Shown one piece after another: positions 32,464 to 45,229 of a stretch of DNA of 64,000 nucleotides (position 1 is the stretch's first letter; each line of letters starts with the position of its first letter). The position numbers and the translations under genes were made by a program. Source of the DNA: Ailurus styani (Eukaryota > Chordata > Mammalia > Carnivora > Ailuridae); the NCBI GenBank assembly GCA_002007465.1, contig LNAC01000689.1, positions 1,089,993 to 1,153,992 of the forward strand. Direction: 5' to 3'. The notes beneath the pieces are model-generated. The model did not search any database. It saw only the letters and a list, made by a program, of their open reading frames with translations, and was not told where the DNA came from.

Positions 32464-32682
32464 TTTTNNNNNNNNNNNNNNNNNNNNNNNNNNNNNNNNN
32501 NNNNNNNNNNNNNNNNNNNNNNNNNNNNNNNNNNNNNNNNNNNNNNNAGAGAGAGAGGAGAGAGGAGGAAGCAGGCTCCCTGCTGAGCAGAGAGCCCGAT
32601 GTGGGCCTCGATCCCAGGACCCTGGGATCATGACCTGAGCTGAAGGCAGCGGCTTTAACCCACTGAGCCACCCAGGCGCCCC
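32464..32682 (-). mobile_element. CAN-SINE containing an assembly gap
   Basis: Reverse SINE whose poly(T) side is replaced by 80 undetermined bases (32468-32547). Target duplications aaaatgagttta flank it (32453 and 32683). The missing bases should be only the SINE tail, so nothing genic is hidden. Confidence 0.9.
32468..32547. other. gap of 80 N
   Basis: Run of undetermined bases inside the SINE at 32464-32682. Confidence 1.
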
Positions 32683-32984
32683 AAAATGAGTTTAAAACAA
32701 AATCATTATGGATGCTACTGTGAAAATTAATCTGGAGTGACCAAGAAGAGAGGAAGGGAAGGGGGCCAGTAGGAAGAATGCTACCAACATCTAGATGTGC
32801 CATGTTCTGGGGTAAGGTAAAATGGAGTTGCAGTTTGTGTTATATTCAATGTAGAAAAATAGAGAATTGAACTGTCTGATACAGACTAAATATTGCAGAA
32901 TGTCAGGTAAATAAATGGAAAACAAAAAAATCAAGAGGAATCTTAATGCCTTAAACTTATGCAATGTTATTTGTCAATTATATT
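32683..32984 (+). other. intron, no feature
   Basis: No exon or motif seen apart from the ending 'caattatattcaataaagtt', typical of an old L1 3' end. Confidence 0.4.
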
Positions 32985-34345
32985 CAATAAAGTTGGGGAA
33001 AAAAGAAGCAAGTCTCTTGTAGACAGCAATTTATGACTCCCATTTTAAAAATTCTTTCTCCAAAACTTTGCTTTTTAATTGGGAAGTTTAATTCATTTAA
33101 ACTAAGTACTGATAACAAAGTTCTTACCGCTACCATTTTGTTTTCTGTATGTCTCATATCTGTTTTGTCCTCAGTTTTCCACTAATGCCTTTTTTAAATA
33201 ATTAATGGATTTTTTTTTGTAGTGAACTAATTTGATTCCCTTCTCATTTGTTTTTCTTTCTATTTTTTTTTAGTGATTTATTTTAGTGGTTTCTCCAGGA
33301 ATTACAAATCACATCTTAAATTTACAATTACCTAGTTTGAATTAGTACCAGCCAAGCTGAAGTAACTCTAAAAATCTCCTTCTATACATCTTCATTTCTT
33401 CCCCTTTATATGTTATTGTCACACAGTATATCTTTGTCATTGTGTTCCCATTAATATAGATTTATTTATTTTTTAAAGATTTTATTTATTTATTTGACAC
33501 AGAGAGAGAGAGATCACAAGTAGGAGGAGAGGCAGGCAGAGAGAGAGGAGGAAGCAGGCTCCCCACTGAGCAGGGAGCCCTATGTGGGCCTCGATCCCAG
33601 GACCCTGAGATCATGACCTGAACCAAAGGCAGAGGCTTTAACCCACTGAGCCACCCAGGCACCCCTAGATTTATAATTATTATGTCATGCATTTGTCTTT
33701 TTAATCATATAAGAAAAATAAAAAACATAAACATAATAATAATGGCCTTTCTATTTCCCTTTATTACCTATAGTTACCTAGTGGTACCTATAGCGACCTT
33801 TACCATTGTCCTCTAGGTCTTCATTTAGCTTCAAGTTACTGATGTTCTTATACTTCAGCATTCAACATTTCTTATAGGTCATGTCTACTTGTACAAATTC
33901 CCTCAGTTTTCATTTATTGAAGGATATCTTCATTTATCTTCAATCATGAAGGATATTATTTCTTGATATAAAATTGTTGTTTGATAGTTTTTTTGTTTTC
34001 CCTTTTAAATATTTCTTATCCCTGCCTCCTGGCCTCCCTGGTTTCGAAGGAGAAATTGACTCGCCATTAATTAAGACCTCTTATATGCACTGTGATGCTT
34101 CTGCTTTGCTACCTGCAAGATTATCTCTCTATCTTTGGATTTGATACTTTGATTCTAATGTATCTCAGTGTGGACCTCTGAGTTTGAGTTTTTTCTCCTT
34201 GGAGTTTGTTGAGATTCTTGGATATATACATAATATCTTTTACCAAATTTGGGAAGGTTTCACCTATTCATTTGAATAGTGGTTTATTTTTCTTCATTCT
34301 TTTTTCTCACTGCTCCTCTTTTGACCTACCTTCAAGTCCCTTTCT
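32985..34345 (-). mobile_element. old LINE-1 fragment
   Basis: Reversed L1M-type sequence: 'agtctcttgtagacagcaat', 'ttaattgggaagtttaattc' (ORF2 5' end) on through ORF1/5' sequence. Interrupted by the SINE at 33468 and then by the L1 at 34350. Confidence 0.6.
33468..33665 (-). mobile_element. CAN-SINE
   Basis: Reverse SINE with tagatttat target duplications (33457 and 33666). Confidence 0.93.
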
Positions 34346-34349
34346 CTCT

Positions 34350-37300
34350 CTTTTTTTATTATGTTATGTTAGTCACCATACAGTACGTCATTAGGTTTTG
34401 ATGTAGTGTTCCATGATTCATTTTTTGTGAATAACACCAAGTGCTCAATGCAATACATGTCCTCTTTAATATCCATCACTGGGTTCACCTGTTCTCCCTA
34501 CTAAAACCCTCAGTTTGTTTCTCAGCGTCCATAGTCTCTCATGGTTCATCTCCCCCTCCGATTTCCAGCCCCCTTCATTTTTCTCTTCCTTCTCCTAATG
34601 TCCTCCATGCTATTCCTCATGTTCTACAAATAAGTGAAGCCATATGGCAATTTACTTTCACTGCTTGATTTATTTCACTTAGCATGATAATCTCCTCCAG
34701 TCCCAACCATGTTAATGCAAAAGCTGGGTATTCATCCTTTCTGATGGCTGCATAATGTTCCATTGTATATATGGACCACTTCTTCTTTAGCCATTCGTCT
34801 GTTGAAGGGCATTTATGCTCTTTCCACAGTTTAGCTCTTGTGGACATTGCTGCTATGAACACTGGGATGCATATGGCCCTTCTTTTCACTACATCTGTAT
34901 CTTTGGGGTAAATACCCAGTGGCAGAATTGCTGGGTCCTAGGGTAGCTCTATTTTTAATTTTTTGAGGAACCTCCACAGTATTTTCTAAAGTGGCTGCAC
35001 CAACTTGCATTCCTACCAACAGTGTAAGAGGGTTCCCCTTTCTCCACAGCTTCTCCAACATTTCTTTTTTCTTGCCTTGTTAATTTTTGCCATTCTAATT
35101 GGTGTAAGGTGGTGTCTCAATGTGGTTTTGATTTGAATTTCCCTGATGGCTAATGATGATGAACATTTTTAATGGTCTGTTAGCCATTTGTATGTCTTCT
35201 TTGGAGAAGTGTCTTTTCATGTCTTCTGCCCATTTTATGACTTGATTATTTGTTTTTTTGGGTGTTGGGTTTGAGAAGTTCTTTATAGATCTTGGATATC
35301 AGCCCTTTGTAGTGTCATTTGCAAATATCTTCTCCCATTCTGTGGGTTGCCTCTTTGTTTTGTTGACTGTTTCCTTTGCTGTGCAGAAGCTTTCTATCTT
35401 GATAAAATCCCCAAAATTCATTTTTGCTTTTGTTTCCTTTGCCTTTGGAGATGTGTCTTGAAAGAAGTTGCTGTGGCCGATGTCGAAGAAGTTACTGCCT
35501 ATGTTCTCCTCTAGGATTCTGATGGATTCCTGTCTCACATTGAGGTCTTTCATTCTTTTAGAGTTTATCTTTGTGTGTGGTGTAAGAGAATGGTTGAGTT
35601 TCAGTTTTCTGTATATAGCTGTCCAAATTTCTCAGCACCATTTATTGAAGAGACTGTCTTTTTTCTGTTGGATATTTTTCCTGCTTTGTCAAAGATTATT
35701 TGACCATAGACTTAAGTGTCCATATCTGGGCTCTCTATTCATTCCATTGGTCTATGTGTCTGTTTTTGTGCCAGTACCATGCTGACTTGGTAATCACAGC
35801 TTTGTAGTATAGTTTGAAATCAGGCAACGTGATGCCCCCCAGCTTTGTTTTTCTTTTTCAACATTTCCTTGGCGATTCAGGGTCTTTTCTGGTTAAATCG
35901 AAATTTTAGGATCGTTTGTTCCTGCACTTTGAAAAATGCTGATGTTATTTTGATCAGGATGGCATTGAAAGTGTAGATTGTTCTGGGCAACATAGACATT
36001 TTAACAGTTTATTCTTCTGATTCATGAGCTTGGAATGTTTTTCCATCTTTTTGTGTCACCTTCAATTTCTTTCATAAGTATTCTGTAGTTCCTAGACTAT
36101 ATAGATCCTTTACCTCTTTGGTTGGGTTTATTTCAAGGTATCTTATGTTTTTTGGTCTACTGTAAATGGAATCAATTCTCTAATTTCTCTTTCTACAGTT
36201 TCGTTGTTGGTGTATAAAAAAAGCAACTGATTTATCTCCATTGATTTTGTATCCTGCCACATTATTGAATTGCTATATGAGTTCTAGTTATTTGGGAATG
36301 GAGTCTTTTGGGTTTTCCACATAAAATATGTCATTTGCAAAGAGAGAGAATTTGACTTCTTTGCAAATTTGAATACCTTTTATTTCTTTTTGTTGTCTGA
36401 TTGCTGTTGCTAGGACTTCTAGTTCTATGTTGAAGAACAGTGGTGAGAGTGGGCATCCTTGTCATATTCCTGATCTTAAGAGACAGGCTCTCAGCTTTTC
36501 CCCATTAATAATGATATATGCTGTGGGTTTTTCATAGATGGATTTTATGAAATTGAAGAATGTTCCCTCTATCTCTATACTCTTAAGACTTTTAATCAGG
36601 AAAGGATGTTGTATTTTGTCAAATGCTTTTTCTGCATCAATTGAGAGGACCATGTGGTTCTTGTCTCTTCTTTTAGTAATGTGTTTTATCACATTAATTG
36701 ATTTGTGAATGTTGAACCACCCTTGCATCCCTGGGATAAACCCCACCTGTTCGTGGTAGATAATCCTTTTAATGTACTGTTGGATCCTATTAGTTAGGGT
36801 CTTGCTGAGAATTTTGGCATCCATATTCATCAGGGATATTGGTCTGAAATTCTCCTTTTTGATGGAGTCTTTGCCTGGTTTGGAGATCAAAGTAATGCTG
36901 GCCCCATAGAAAGAGTTTGGAAGTTTTCCTTCTGTTTCTATTTTTTTGAAACAGCTTCAGGAGAATAGGTATTACTTCTTCTTTGAATGGTGGGTAGAAT
37001 TCCCCAGGGAATACATCAGCTCCTGAACTCTTGTTTTTTGGGAGGTTTTTGATCATTGCTTCAATCTCATTACTGGTTATTGGTCTATTCAGGTTGTCAA
37101 TTTCTTCCTGTTTCAGTCTTGGAAGTTTATAGGCTTCCAGGAATGTATCCACTTCTTCTAGGTTGCTTAACTTATTGGCCTACTGTTGATAAAAATTTCT
37201 GATTATTGTTTCTATTTCCTTGGTGTTAGTCATGATCTCTCTCCTTTCATTCATAATTTTATTAATTTGGGTCCTTTCTCTTTTCTTTTGGATAAGTCTG

Positions 37301-39825
37301 GCCAGGGGTTTATCGATCTTGTTAATTCTTTCAAAGAACCAGCTTCTAGTTTTGTTGATGTGTTCTACTGTATTTCTGGTTTCTAAATCATTGATCTCTG
37401 CTCTAATCTTAATTATTTCCCTTCTTGTGCATGGGTTAGGCTTAATTTGTTGTTGATTTTCCAGTTCTTTAAGGTGTAAAGATAGTTTGTGTATTTGGGA
37501 TTTTTCTATTTTTTTGAGTGAGGCTTGGATGGTTATGTATTTCCTCCTTAGGACCGCCTTTGCTGTATCCCATAGGTTTTGGACCAAAGTGTTTACATTC
37601 TCATTGGTTTCCATAAATTGTTTAAGTTCTTTTTTTTTTTTCTTGGTTGATCCAAAAATTCTTGAGCAGGATGGTCTTTAGCTTCTAAGTGTTTGAATAT
37701 CTTCCAAATTTTTCCTGTGATTGAGATCCAGTTTCAAAGCATTGTGGTCTGAGAATATGCAGGGAATAATCTCAACCTTTTTGAATCAGTTGGGACCTGA
37801 TTTGTGACCCAGTATGTTGTCTATTCTGGAGAAAGTTTGACGAGTGCTTAGTATTTCTTGCAGGGCCAGCTTCGTGGTCACATATTCTTTCAGTTTTTGC
37901 CAGTCTTAGAAGCTCTTTATTGTTCCGTCCATTCTAAATGACAGCCTTGCCGAATAAAGTATCTTGGCTGCATGTTCTTCTCATTTAGTACCCTGAATAT
38001 GTCCCCCCCCTTTTTTTAAGATTTTATTTATTTATTTGACAGAGAGAGAGATTACAAGTAGGCAGAGAGGCAGGCAGAGAGAAAACGGGAAGCAGGCTCC
38101 CTGCCAAGCAGGCTCCCTTCCAAGCAGGGAGCCTGATTCCGGGCTCAATCCCAGGACCCTGAGATCATGACCTGGGCCAAAGGCAGAGGCTTTAACCCAC
38201 TGAGCCACCCAGGCACCCCCGCCCCGAATATGTCTTGCCAGCCCTTTCTGGCTTGCCAGGTCTCTGTGGACAACTCTGACATTATTCTGATATTCCTCCC
38301 TCTGTACATAAGGAATCTCTTCCCCCTAGCTGCCCTTAAGATATTTTCTCTGGATTTAAGATTCACAAGTTTAACTATCACATGCCTGGAGGTCATTCTA
38401 CCCTTGTTGATCTTGGAGGGTGTCCTCTCTGCGTCTAGGACATGAACACTTGTTTCATTCTCAAGATTAGGGAAATCCTCAGCTAGGATTTGCTCAACTA
38501 TACCTTCTAGTCCTCTCTCTCCACCCCCTCAGGGATCCCAATAATTCAGACATTGGAACGTTTCATGGGGTCATTTATTTCTCTAATTCTGTTTTCATGG
38601 ATTCTAAGCTGTTTGTTCCAGACCTCCTCCTGTTCCTTCTTTTCCACCAGTTTATCTTCTAGATCACTAATTCATTTTTCTACCTTGTTTACCCTAGCTG
38701 TTAGAGTATCTAGGTTAGATTGGATCTCACTGATAGCATTTTTAAGTTCTGCCAGTTTAGCTCTCACTTCTGTCCTTTGAGAATCTACGTTGGCATTAAT
38801 GGTTTTCTCCAACCTAGCTACTGTCTGCGTAACTGTTACCCTAAATTCTATCTGACATCTTGCTTATGTCCATATCCATTAGTTCTGTAGCAGAGGTCAC
38901 AGTGTGAATTTTTTCTATGTTGGAGGTTCCTCGTTTTAGTCATTCTGTTGAGGGGTGGTTGAGGGAATGTAGAGTCCAAATTATTGACCACAACCCAGGC
39001 AAGATGTACCTGTTTGATAGGGACCTTAGTGTTGTCAGCCTCTTGTTCTTTCAGCCTGTCTTCAGGGGAGGGGCCTGCCTGTGCTGTTGCTCAGGCAACC
39101 CTGTTTGGGCAGTTTCCCTACCCCCTGTGGGGGGATGGGCTCAGTGAAAACCAGTTTTGGGGGCTTTTTTGTTCTCTGGCGGCTTTCCCTGGTGGCTTTC
39201 TGTGTCTCTTCCAGGAGTCAGAGCAGAAGTGACGGTATCCAAACCTCTGTCTCAGAACAGATAGACAGCAGTCTGTTCTCCAGAAAGCCCTCCAGGCCAC
39301 ACTGACTCCACTTCTGTCTGTGCTGCTAAAAACCACAGGATCCTGGGTTGTGTGCCCCACAGCAGCGCTCCCAGCCCTCATTCCCAGGGCCAGGCACCTC
39401 TCTGCCCTTTCTGCTTCTAAAGCCACCAGTGGTCCCCATTTACACAGGCACCCCCACAGTTCCAGGTTTTAGTCAGGGGGACTGCCCTAAAGTCCTTTCC
39501 CTGCTGCTACCAGTCTCGAGGCTGTGCCCAGTCCCCAGCTCCAGAGGCTTTTGTGCTCCTGTGGTATTTCACCTTCCCAGCACCAGCGCTTATGGTAGCT
39601 CCCTCCCCTTCCATTTATCTTCCAATATCTGCGTACAGAAACACGGCTCCCCGCTTCATACCTCAAGAGAAATGTTTGTAGAGATCTGGATATATGTTCT
39701 TACATCTCAGGCTGATTTCATGGGTGTTCAGAATGGTCTGGTTGATATCCAGCTCAATTCTGGGGATTGGTTGAAATAGGGTCCCCTACTCCTCCACCAT
39801 CTTGCCCTCCTCCCCTGATTCTCTC
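34350..39825 (-). mobile_element. long LINE-1 with internal deletion
   Basis: Antisense L1 about 5.3 kb after removing the nested SINE. The 3' end is at 34350, ORF2 C-terminus and RT run to about 37200 (the RT catalytic box is degraded near 36335), ORF1 is at about 38220-38900, and a GC-richer 5' UTR is at 38920-39820. At 37835-37855 the sequence jumps from the ORF2 endonuclease region straight to the ORF1 C-terminus, losing about 0.85 kb relative to the L1 at 18545. Flanks share ttctctctttt-type duplications (34336 and 39823). Longest open stretches are 142-144 codons; inactive. Confidence 0.88.
38012..38220 (-). mobile_element. CAN-SINE nested in LINE-1 ORF1
   Basis: Reverse SINE with gaatatgtc on both sides (37995 and 38226). 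Confidence 0.93.
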
Positions 39826-39829
39826 TTTT

Positions 39830-40460
39830 GTTATATTTTCTTTTCTGCTTAGAGACTTCTCCTTCAGTCATTCTTTAAGGGTAATTCTGCTGGCAAAAAA
39901 TTCTCTGTTTTCCTTTGTCTGACACTATCTTATTTTCCTATATTCCTAAAGGACATAGAATTTGAGGTTGACAATTCTTCTATTCCACCACTTTTAAAAT
40001 ATTGGGCCACTTGTCCTGGCTTCCTTAGTTTTGGATGAGTAATTCACTCTCATTTGAATCATTGTTTGCCTATTGGTTCTGCATTATTTTTTCTTTAGCT
40101 ACATTCAGGAATTTTTCTTTTTCTTTAATTTTCAGCAATTTGATAGTGATGTATCTTTACATGGAGTAGAACTTGCACAGTTTCCTAAATAAGTATATTT
40201 ATATGTTACATGCATTCTTGACACATTTCTTTAAGCTTTGTTTTTGTTTTGTTTTGTTTTGTTTTACCTCTACACCCTTTCCCCTTTATGGAATGCCAGT
40301 CTTATTTATTTTCCCACAAGTCCCTGCAGACTATTAATTGTGTACATTTTCATTCTGTTTTTAGATTAGATCATTTCTAATTCATCTATCTTCAACATCA
40401 ATGATTCATTCTTCCATTATCTCTAATTTATTACTGTGCTCCTTCCAATGAGGGTTTTTT
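39830..40460 (-). mobile_element. old LINE-1 fragment, continuation
   Basis: L1M-type ORF1/5' sequence ('aattctctgttttcctttgt', 'agcaatttgatagtgatgta'), resuming after the L1 insertion; related in type to 2330-3200 and 48240-49480. Confidence 0.55.
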
Positions 40461-40480
40461 AAATGTTATGTATTTTTCAT

Positions 40481-40604
40481 TCTGAACTCTGGTTCTGTCA
40501 TATTACTAATGTCCGCATTGATTAGGTCCCTAGCCGTCATTACTGATGATTCACAGACCTGTACCCCTTGGGCAAATAATAAAAATAAAATTAAAAAAAA
40601 GTGT
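40481..40604 (+). mobile_element. miniature twin-primed LINE-1
   Basis: The insert lies between 19-bp duplications aaatgttatgtatttttca (near 40461 and 40605). Its first half (to about 40543) is antisense L1 ORF1/5' sequence ('attaggtccctagccgtc'). Its second half is a sense L1 3' tail ('cagacctgtacccc' then A-rich). So it is an inverted 5' piece joined to a 3' tail, with about 5 kb missing between. Confidence 0.75.
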
Positions 40605-40639
40605 AAATGTTATGTATTTTTCAATGTATAATTCTTATT

Positions 40640-41439
40640 TGGTTCTTTAAATTTGATACCAAAGAGTTCCACAATCTCAGTGATCTTGAAATTAGGATCT
40701 GTTCATTTTCTTTTCTCTTTTGAGATTTTCCTGAGTCTTAGCATCAGAGAGAGCTTGCTTGAAGCATAAGACTCCCAAACAAGGCAACTAACACAGGGTG
40801 AGAAACAAGAGCTTTACTGGGCAGAGAGAAAGACTCTGGCACTGGAGGAGCTTAGGAGAGCTAAGCTGGGGCAGTGGTGTTGTCTAGGGGTCTTTACTGG
40901 TTTTATATGGGCAAGGGGCAGAGTTTGTGGCCCCCTCCCCCAACAGTTTTCCCATTGGTCAGTTGAAGAACTTTTCCATATAAGGCTATGGCGCCATGGA
41001 CTTGGTGGGCATAGTGCTATGTCCCAGTTTCCTGTTATCTGGGCCCATTGTTTAGGCTTACACAGCCTATTATTCACTTAAAAAAAAAATCTCCTTTAAG
41101 TTCTTTGTGCAGTGGCTGCTTGTCCAGCTTTTGGCATGGAAAGCTTGACCCACAGATGTTTCCCCACAGATGTTTGTGCAACCTTGCTTAAGTCCAGGTC
41201 CCCAACTACCTATCAATTCCTTGATGGCTACCAAGACAAAGGGAGGGGAGAAAACTAGCTTTATTTTAATTGTGCAAAACCAAATTGTAAAATTGAAAAT
41301 TTTCAGTTACCCTCCATGGTTTTTACCTTATGTCCACTGAGGATGTCTATTTGTAATCCTGGCTGAAATTTGCTGTTCAACTGGGATCAAAGGATTCAAT
41401 AGGATCTTTCCTATTGTGATGTGTGTTCTTCCCCGCCAC
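40640..41439. other. unclassified, LTR-like sequence
   Basis: Contains 'gagaaacaagagctttactg' and a GC-richer segment 40780-41060, resembling an ERV LTR read backwards, followed by A-rich sequence. I cannot assign a family or edges. No gene. Confidence 0.3.
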
Positions 41440-42219
41440 CAAGAAATTATCTGATACCAGTGGGGGGTCCTACAATTCAACTCAATTCTGACACTATCTA
41501 TCTGGAGATAGCATAATCCTACAAATTAAGGGCTCAGTCCTACTAGACAGACCCTACCCCCCCTTCACAAGCCAACTGCAAATTCAGTGTGTCACCTGTG
41601 CCTCTAACCAAATAGCTATAGATTAGAGGTTCCTTGGACCTTCTTCTCAGGTTCGATTAATGTGGTAGAACAGCTCACAGAACTAAAAAAATGAAACAAA
41701 ACAAACAAATGAAAACAACCCATTTTATTCACTAGATTGCTAGTTTATTATAAAAGAATATTCCTCAGGAGTAGTCAGATGAAAGAGATGTGCTGGTCAA
41801 GATATGTGGTAAGGAGCATGGAGCTTCTTTGGCTTCCCTGAGTTCTCTACCCTCTCTGCAGCTCCATGTGCTCACCATCCTGGAAGCTCTCAGAACTTTT
41901 GGGTTATTATGGTGGTTTCATTACATAGGCATGTTTGATTAAATCATTGGTCATCACAACTGATTCAACCTCCAGTCCCTCTCCTCTCTCTGGAGGTCAG
42001 GATGGTGGGACTGCAAGTTCCAACTCTCTAAAGATAGGGCTGGTTCCTCTGGCAACCAGACCCTACCCTTGGTGGTTCCAAAATCCACCTCATTAACATA
42101 ATTAAAGACACCTTTATCACATTCATCACTTAGGAAATTCCAAGCATTTTAGGAGCTCTGTGCCAGACATGGGGACAAGGACTAAATATATATTTATTAT
42201 AAATCATAATATCACAACT
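41440..42219 (-). mobile_element. LTR of an old endogenous retrovirus (ERVL-like)
   Basis: Read on the minus strand it starts TGTGATATT with 'atttataataaatatatatt', then 'ctggcacagagctcctaaaa'. It ends near a 'ccactggtatcagat' region at about 41450. The TG start and length of about 0.78 kb fit an LTR. I associate the start with MER21-type LTRs, but not firmly. Confidence 0.5.
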
Positions 42220-42229
42220 GTTAACTTTG

Positions 42230-43985
42230 TTGCAGGTAAATTGGAATTGTAGAACATTGGCAGCAGAGTATCGCACCAGCTCTGTTTCGTTTGCTTAAAA
42301 TAACTTCCTTCTTTTTGTGTTTGTAAGAATTTTGTTATTGCATTTTCTTTTTTTTGACTAAGTATTTGTCTTGAATTGTATTAGATTATCACTTTATCTG
42401 TACCTGTTAAGATGTTTAATCACTAATAAATTTCTTTCTCTGGGCTTACAAGTTTGTACTCTGCTAGTTTAGAAAGTAGTTCATAAGGTACAATGCTTTC
42501 ACCAGAACCAGATCAATATTTCCCTTTACTGGAAGTTGATGATAACTCTGTTGTTATCTTGGGCCTCTCATGTCATTGAACTATCAGGCATAGGAGTGGA
42601 TTGTGTACACAGTTTGGGATATTGAACTGAATTGCCACAGGGTTATTGTTTACTACTACCTGATGAGAGCAGGGAAATTATATTTGAATGCAGAAAATTC
42701 TCTGAGGCTTCTCCTTTTTCACTTCTCTGTGTATCAATAAAGGTTAATAGAAGACATCAGCAACCTACTAAATATAAGGTTGCTGTGGATTCTGACAATT
42801 TAGAAATGAAGTTTTGTTAACCCCATCAGGTAAATGGCCTGAACTAGTTTAGATGCTGACTGAAGAGGAAGGAAACATAATGGGATGTAGAAGAAAAATT
42901 ATAATATTAACCACAGCCTAGTGATCAATAACTTACATGAGGACTATGGCAGTATACTTTCTGTTTTGATTCTTATAGATATATTTGCATATTTTTAACT
43001 TTTTTCTTCTTTGACCTTATGCTTTGTGAAAAGAAATGATTTAGCTTTCAAGATACGGAATATCTCTGTGGGATTGCGACTAAAGTAAGGTAACAACATC
43101 ACCAGATATCAATAGAATGACTCTTGGAAGTTCTGACTCCCACCTATAGGACAAGAACAATGTTATCTTCATTATAGGAAGGCAAATTTGGTCTTGCTAT
43201 GTGAAGTTATCATTACTGTTATTGTGATGGACAGTGGTGGATTACTTTATTTCATTGATGTCATCAAGGACCACATCCAAATTTCTAAAGACTTAAAGCA
43301 TATAACTATATTTCCTATTATTCTTTGTTTGTTGGTTTTCATTGAGTTTTGCCCATAGAAGGACTAGTTGGAAATCAGAAACAGGGAAGATCATTTTGGC
43401 TTTACCAATGTAGCAGTTCCCAATAGTAGTTAGAAACAGATGTATTCAAGAGGAGATTGAGTAATCCAGGGGGAATACTACTTTTTGGAAGTCCTGCTAG
43501 TTTGTTCCTGTTCTTCCCTATACCCAGAACTAAGTGCAAAACTCCTTCCAACAACAGCGGTTCAAGCTTTAGGTGCCATCTTGAAAGCAATAGAATCTTT
43601 TGCTTTTTGACATTATACTTATTGTTCTTTATGTCTTCCAGCTTCTTCATTCTCCCACTTGGTCTGGCAGACCTTTCTACACCTTTGTAACTAATTACCT
43701 ATATTTAATTTTCACCAGCAGAAATAGCTAGATTGGTTTCTGGTCCCTGACTGAATGTAACTCAATAAGTGATAACAGAAAGGACATATTCATTATATGG
43801 AAAGTTTAAGATGTAGGGAGAGTAAATAGAGCTAAATGGAAGTAAAGTCTCCGATTTTACTTGAAGTGGTAATGTGTGAATACCAGAAAGGTGTGCTAAG
43901 CTATATAGATAAATCTTAATACATAGAGCTACCACTAATAGAATTATATAAGGGTATATACTCAGCAGTATAAATGTCTCAAAAC
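42230..43985 (+). mobile_element. probable ERVL/MaLR internal sequence, decayed
   Basis: Contains 'tgtgtatcaataaaggttaa', 'agacatcagcaacctact', 'accccatcaggtaaatgg' and later AT-rich sequence that I associate with MaLR/ERVL internal regions read forward. No long open frame; no viral protein domain is intact. Assignment is tentative. Confidence 0.35.
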
Positions 43986-43989
43986 AAAA

Positions 43990-44285
43990 TTATTTAAAAA
44001 TGTTGAGGAGACCTAAGGGAAGGCAAGAAAAAGAAACAGGAATGAGAAACATTCCTCAAATTATACACCTCAAATTATAAAACACACACCTCAAATTATA
44101 AAATGCCTGATACAGCCTTTAACATAGCAATAATTACTTTAAATATAAATGGTTTAAATATTTCCATTAAAAGACTGAGAATGGCAGGGTAAACACATAA
44201 ACAAGACCCAACTATGTACTGTCTACAAGAAACTCATTTCAAATATGAAAATATAGTTCTACCCAAAGTGAAAGATTAGGAAGAA
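43990..44285 (+). mobile_element. LINE-1 ORF2 fragment (endonuclease region)
   Basis: Forward L1: 'caagacccaactatgtactg', 'tctacaagaaactcatttca', equivalent to the ORF2 endonuclease domain. A short imperfect repeat of 'cacctcaaattataaaa' lies at 44065-44105. Confidence 0.7.
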
Positions 44286-44339
44286 AGTCACTTGATCTAT
44301 TTTGTTGTCAGTGCTCTCCATTGCATTTTTTATTTCATT

Positions 44340-44502
44340 TCTTTTTATTTTATTTTATTTTATCTTATTTTATTTTATTTTATTTTATTTTATTTTATTT
44401 TATTTTTATTCTTTGCCCAAGGGGTACAGGTCTGTGAATCATCAGGCTTACATCTTTCACAGCATTCACCAAAGCACAAACCCTCCTCAATGTCCATATT
44501 TA
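44340..44502 (-). mobile_element. hyper-truncated LINE-1 with (TTTTA)n tail
   Basis: Reversed last ~95 bases of an L1 ('aggggtacaggtctgtgaat') preceded by a (TTTTA)n tract of about 70 bases, which is its A-rich tail. Target duplications tttatttcatttctt flank it (44329 and 44499). Confidence 0.85.
44341..44410 (+). repeat. (TTTTA)n microsatellite
   Basis: About 13 TTTTA units with one TTATC interruption; it forms the tail of the L1 at 44340-44502. Confidence 0.97.
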
Positions 44503-45049
44503 TTTCATTTCTTTAAGTGTAGAATTTGTTTGGTTCTTTTTTGTGATTTCTATATCTTTGTTAAATTGCTTTCCTGATTTTATTGAATTGTCTTTCTGTG
44601 TTTTCTTGTGACTCACTAAGCATCTTTAAGACAGCTGCTTTGAGTTCTTTATCAGGCAAATTGCAGATCTCTAATCTCCAATCTTTAGGGTTGAAAATTA
44701 CTGTGTCCTTTTGGTGGTATCAGGTTTCCTTGATTTTTTATGTTCCTTGAAGTTTTATGTTGTTGCCTTTACATTTGAAGTAAGATTCAACTTCTGTCAC
44801 CTTTAGTGATTGATTTCAGCAGAGGAATACCTTCTGTAAGCCATCTTAGGGATTCTGATGATTTCTCAGATCTTTTTGTGGTTGTGCCTGTTCCACACAT
44901 CTTGCTTTCCCCTGTGGCAGAAATATTAAGCTTGTATACCTTTTCAACACTGCAAAGCCAGGCCAGGTGCTACAGCCTTCATTAAAATAATTTTCTTGTG
45001 GTTTATAAATTCATTTAAAGTTTATATAATTTATAGTATTTATGTTATT

Positions 45050-45229
45050 TTTAAAAATATTTATTTATTTGACAGAGAGAGAGAGAGATATCACAAGTAG
45101 GCAGAGAGGCAGGCAGAGAGAGAGAAGGAAGCAGGCTCCCTGCTGAGCAGAGAGCCCAATGCGGGGCTCGATTCCAGGACCTGAGCCGATGGCAGAGGCT
45201 TTAACCCACTGAGTCACCCAGGTGCACCA
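45050..45229 (-). mobile_element. CAN-SINE
   Basis: Reverse SINE with 'atttatttgacagagagaga' and head 'cacccaggtgcacc'; absent in copy A. Flanked by 'atatttatgttatt'-like repeats. Confidence 0.9.

Larger units (their letters stand above)
44295..44850 (-). mobile_element. old LINE-1 fragment
   Basis: Reversed L1M-type sequence ('tttctgtgttttcttgtgac', 'tttgagttctttatcaggca'), split at 44340-44502 by a younger L1 tail. Confidence 0.6.

Noticed and set aside
32363..32803. 146-codon frame spanning the N gap
   Set aside because: It is a SINE read through undetermined bases.
36462..37614. Three consecutive minus-strand frames of 120-144 codons
   Set aside because: The same LINE-1 ORF2 region in the 34350-39825 element, broken by frameshifts.
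39348..39779. 143-codon plus-strand frame in GC-rich sequence
   Set aside because: It lies antisense to the 5' UTR of the L1 at 34350-39825; no host homology seen.
42632..42820. Frame with an F-E-C-R-K-F motif resembling an SCR second cysteine
   Set aside because: No matching first, third or fourth cysteine, no splice sites, and it lies in retroelement-like sequence.
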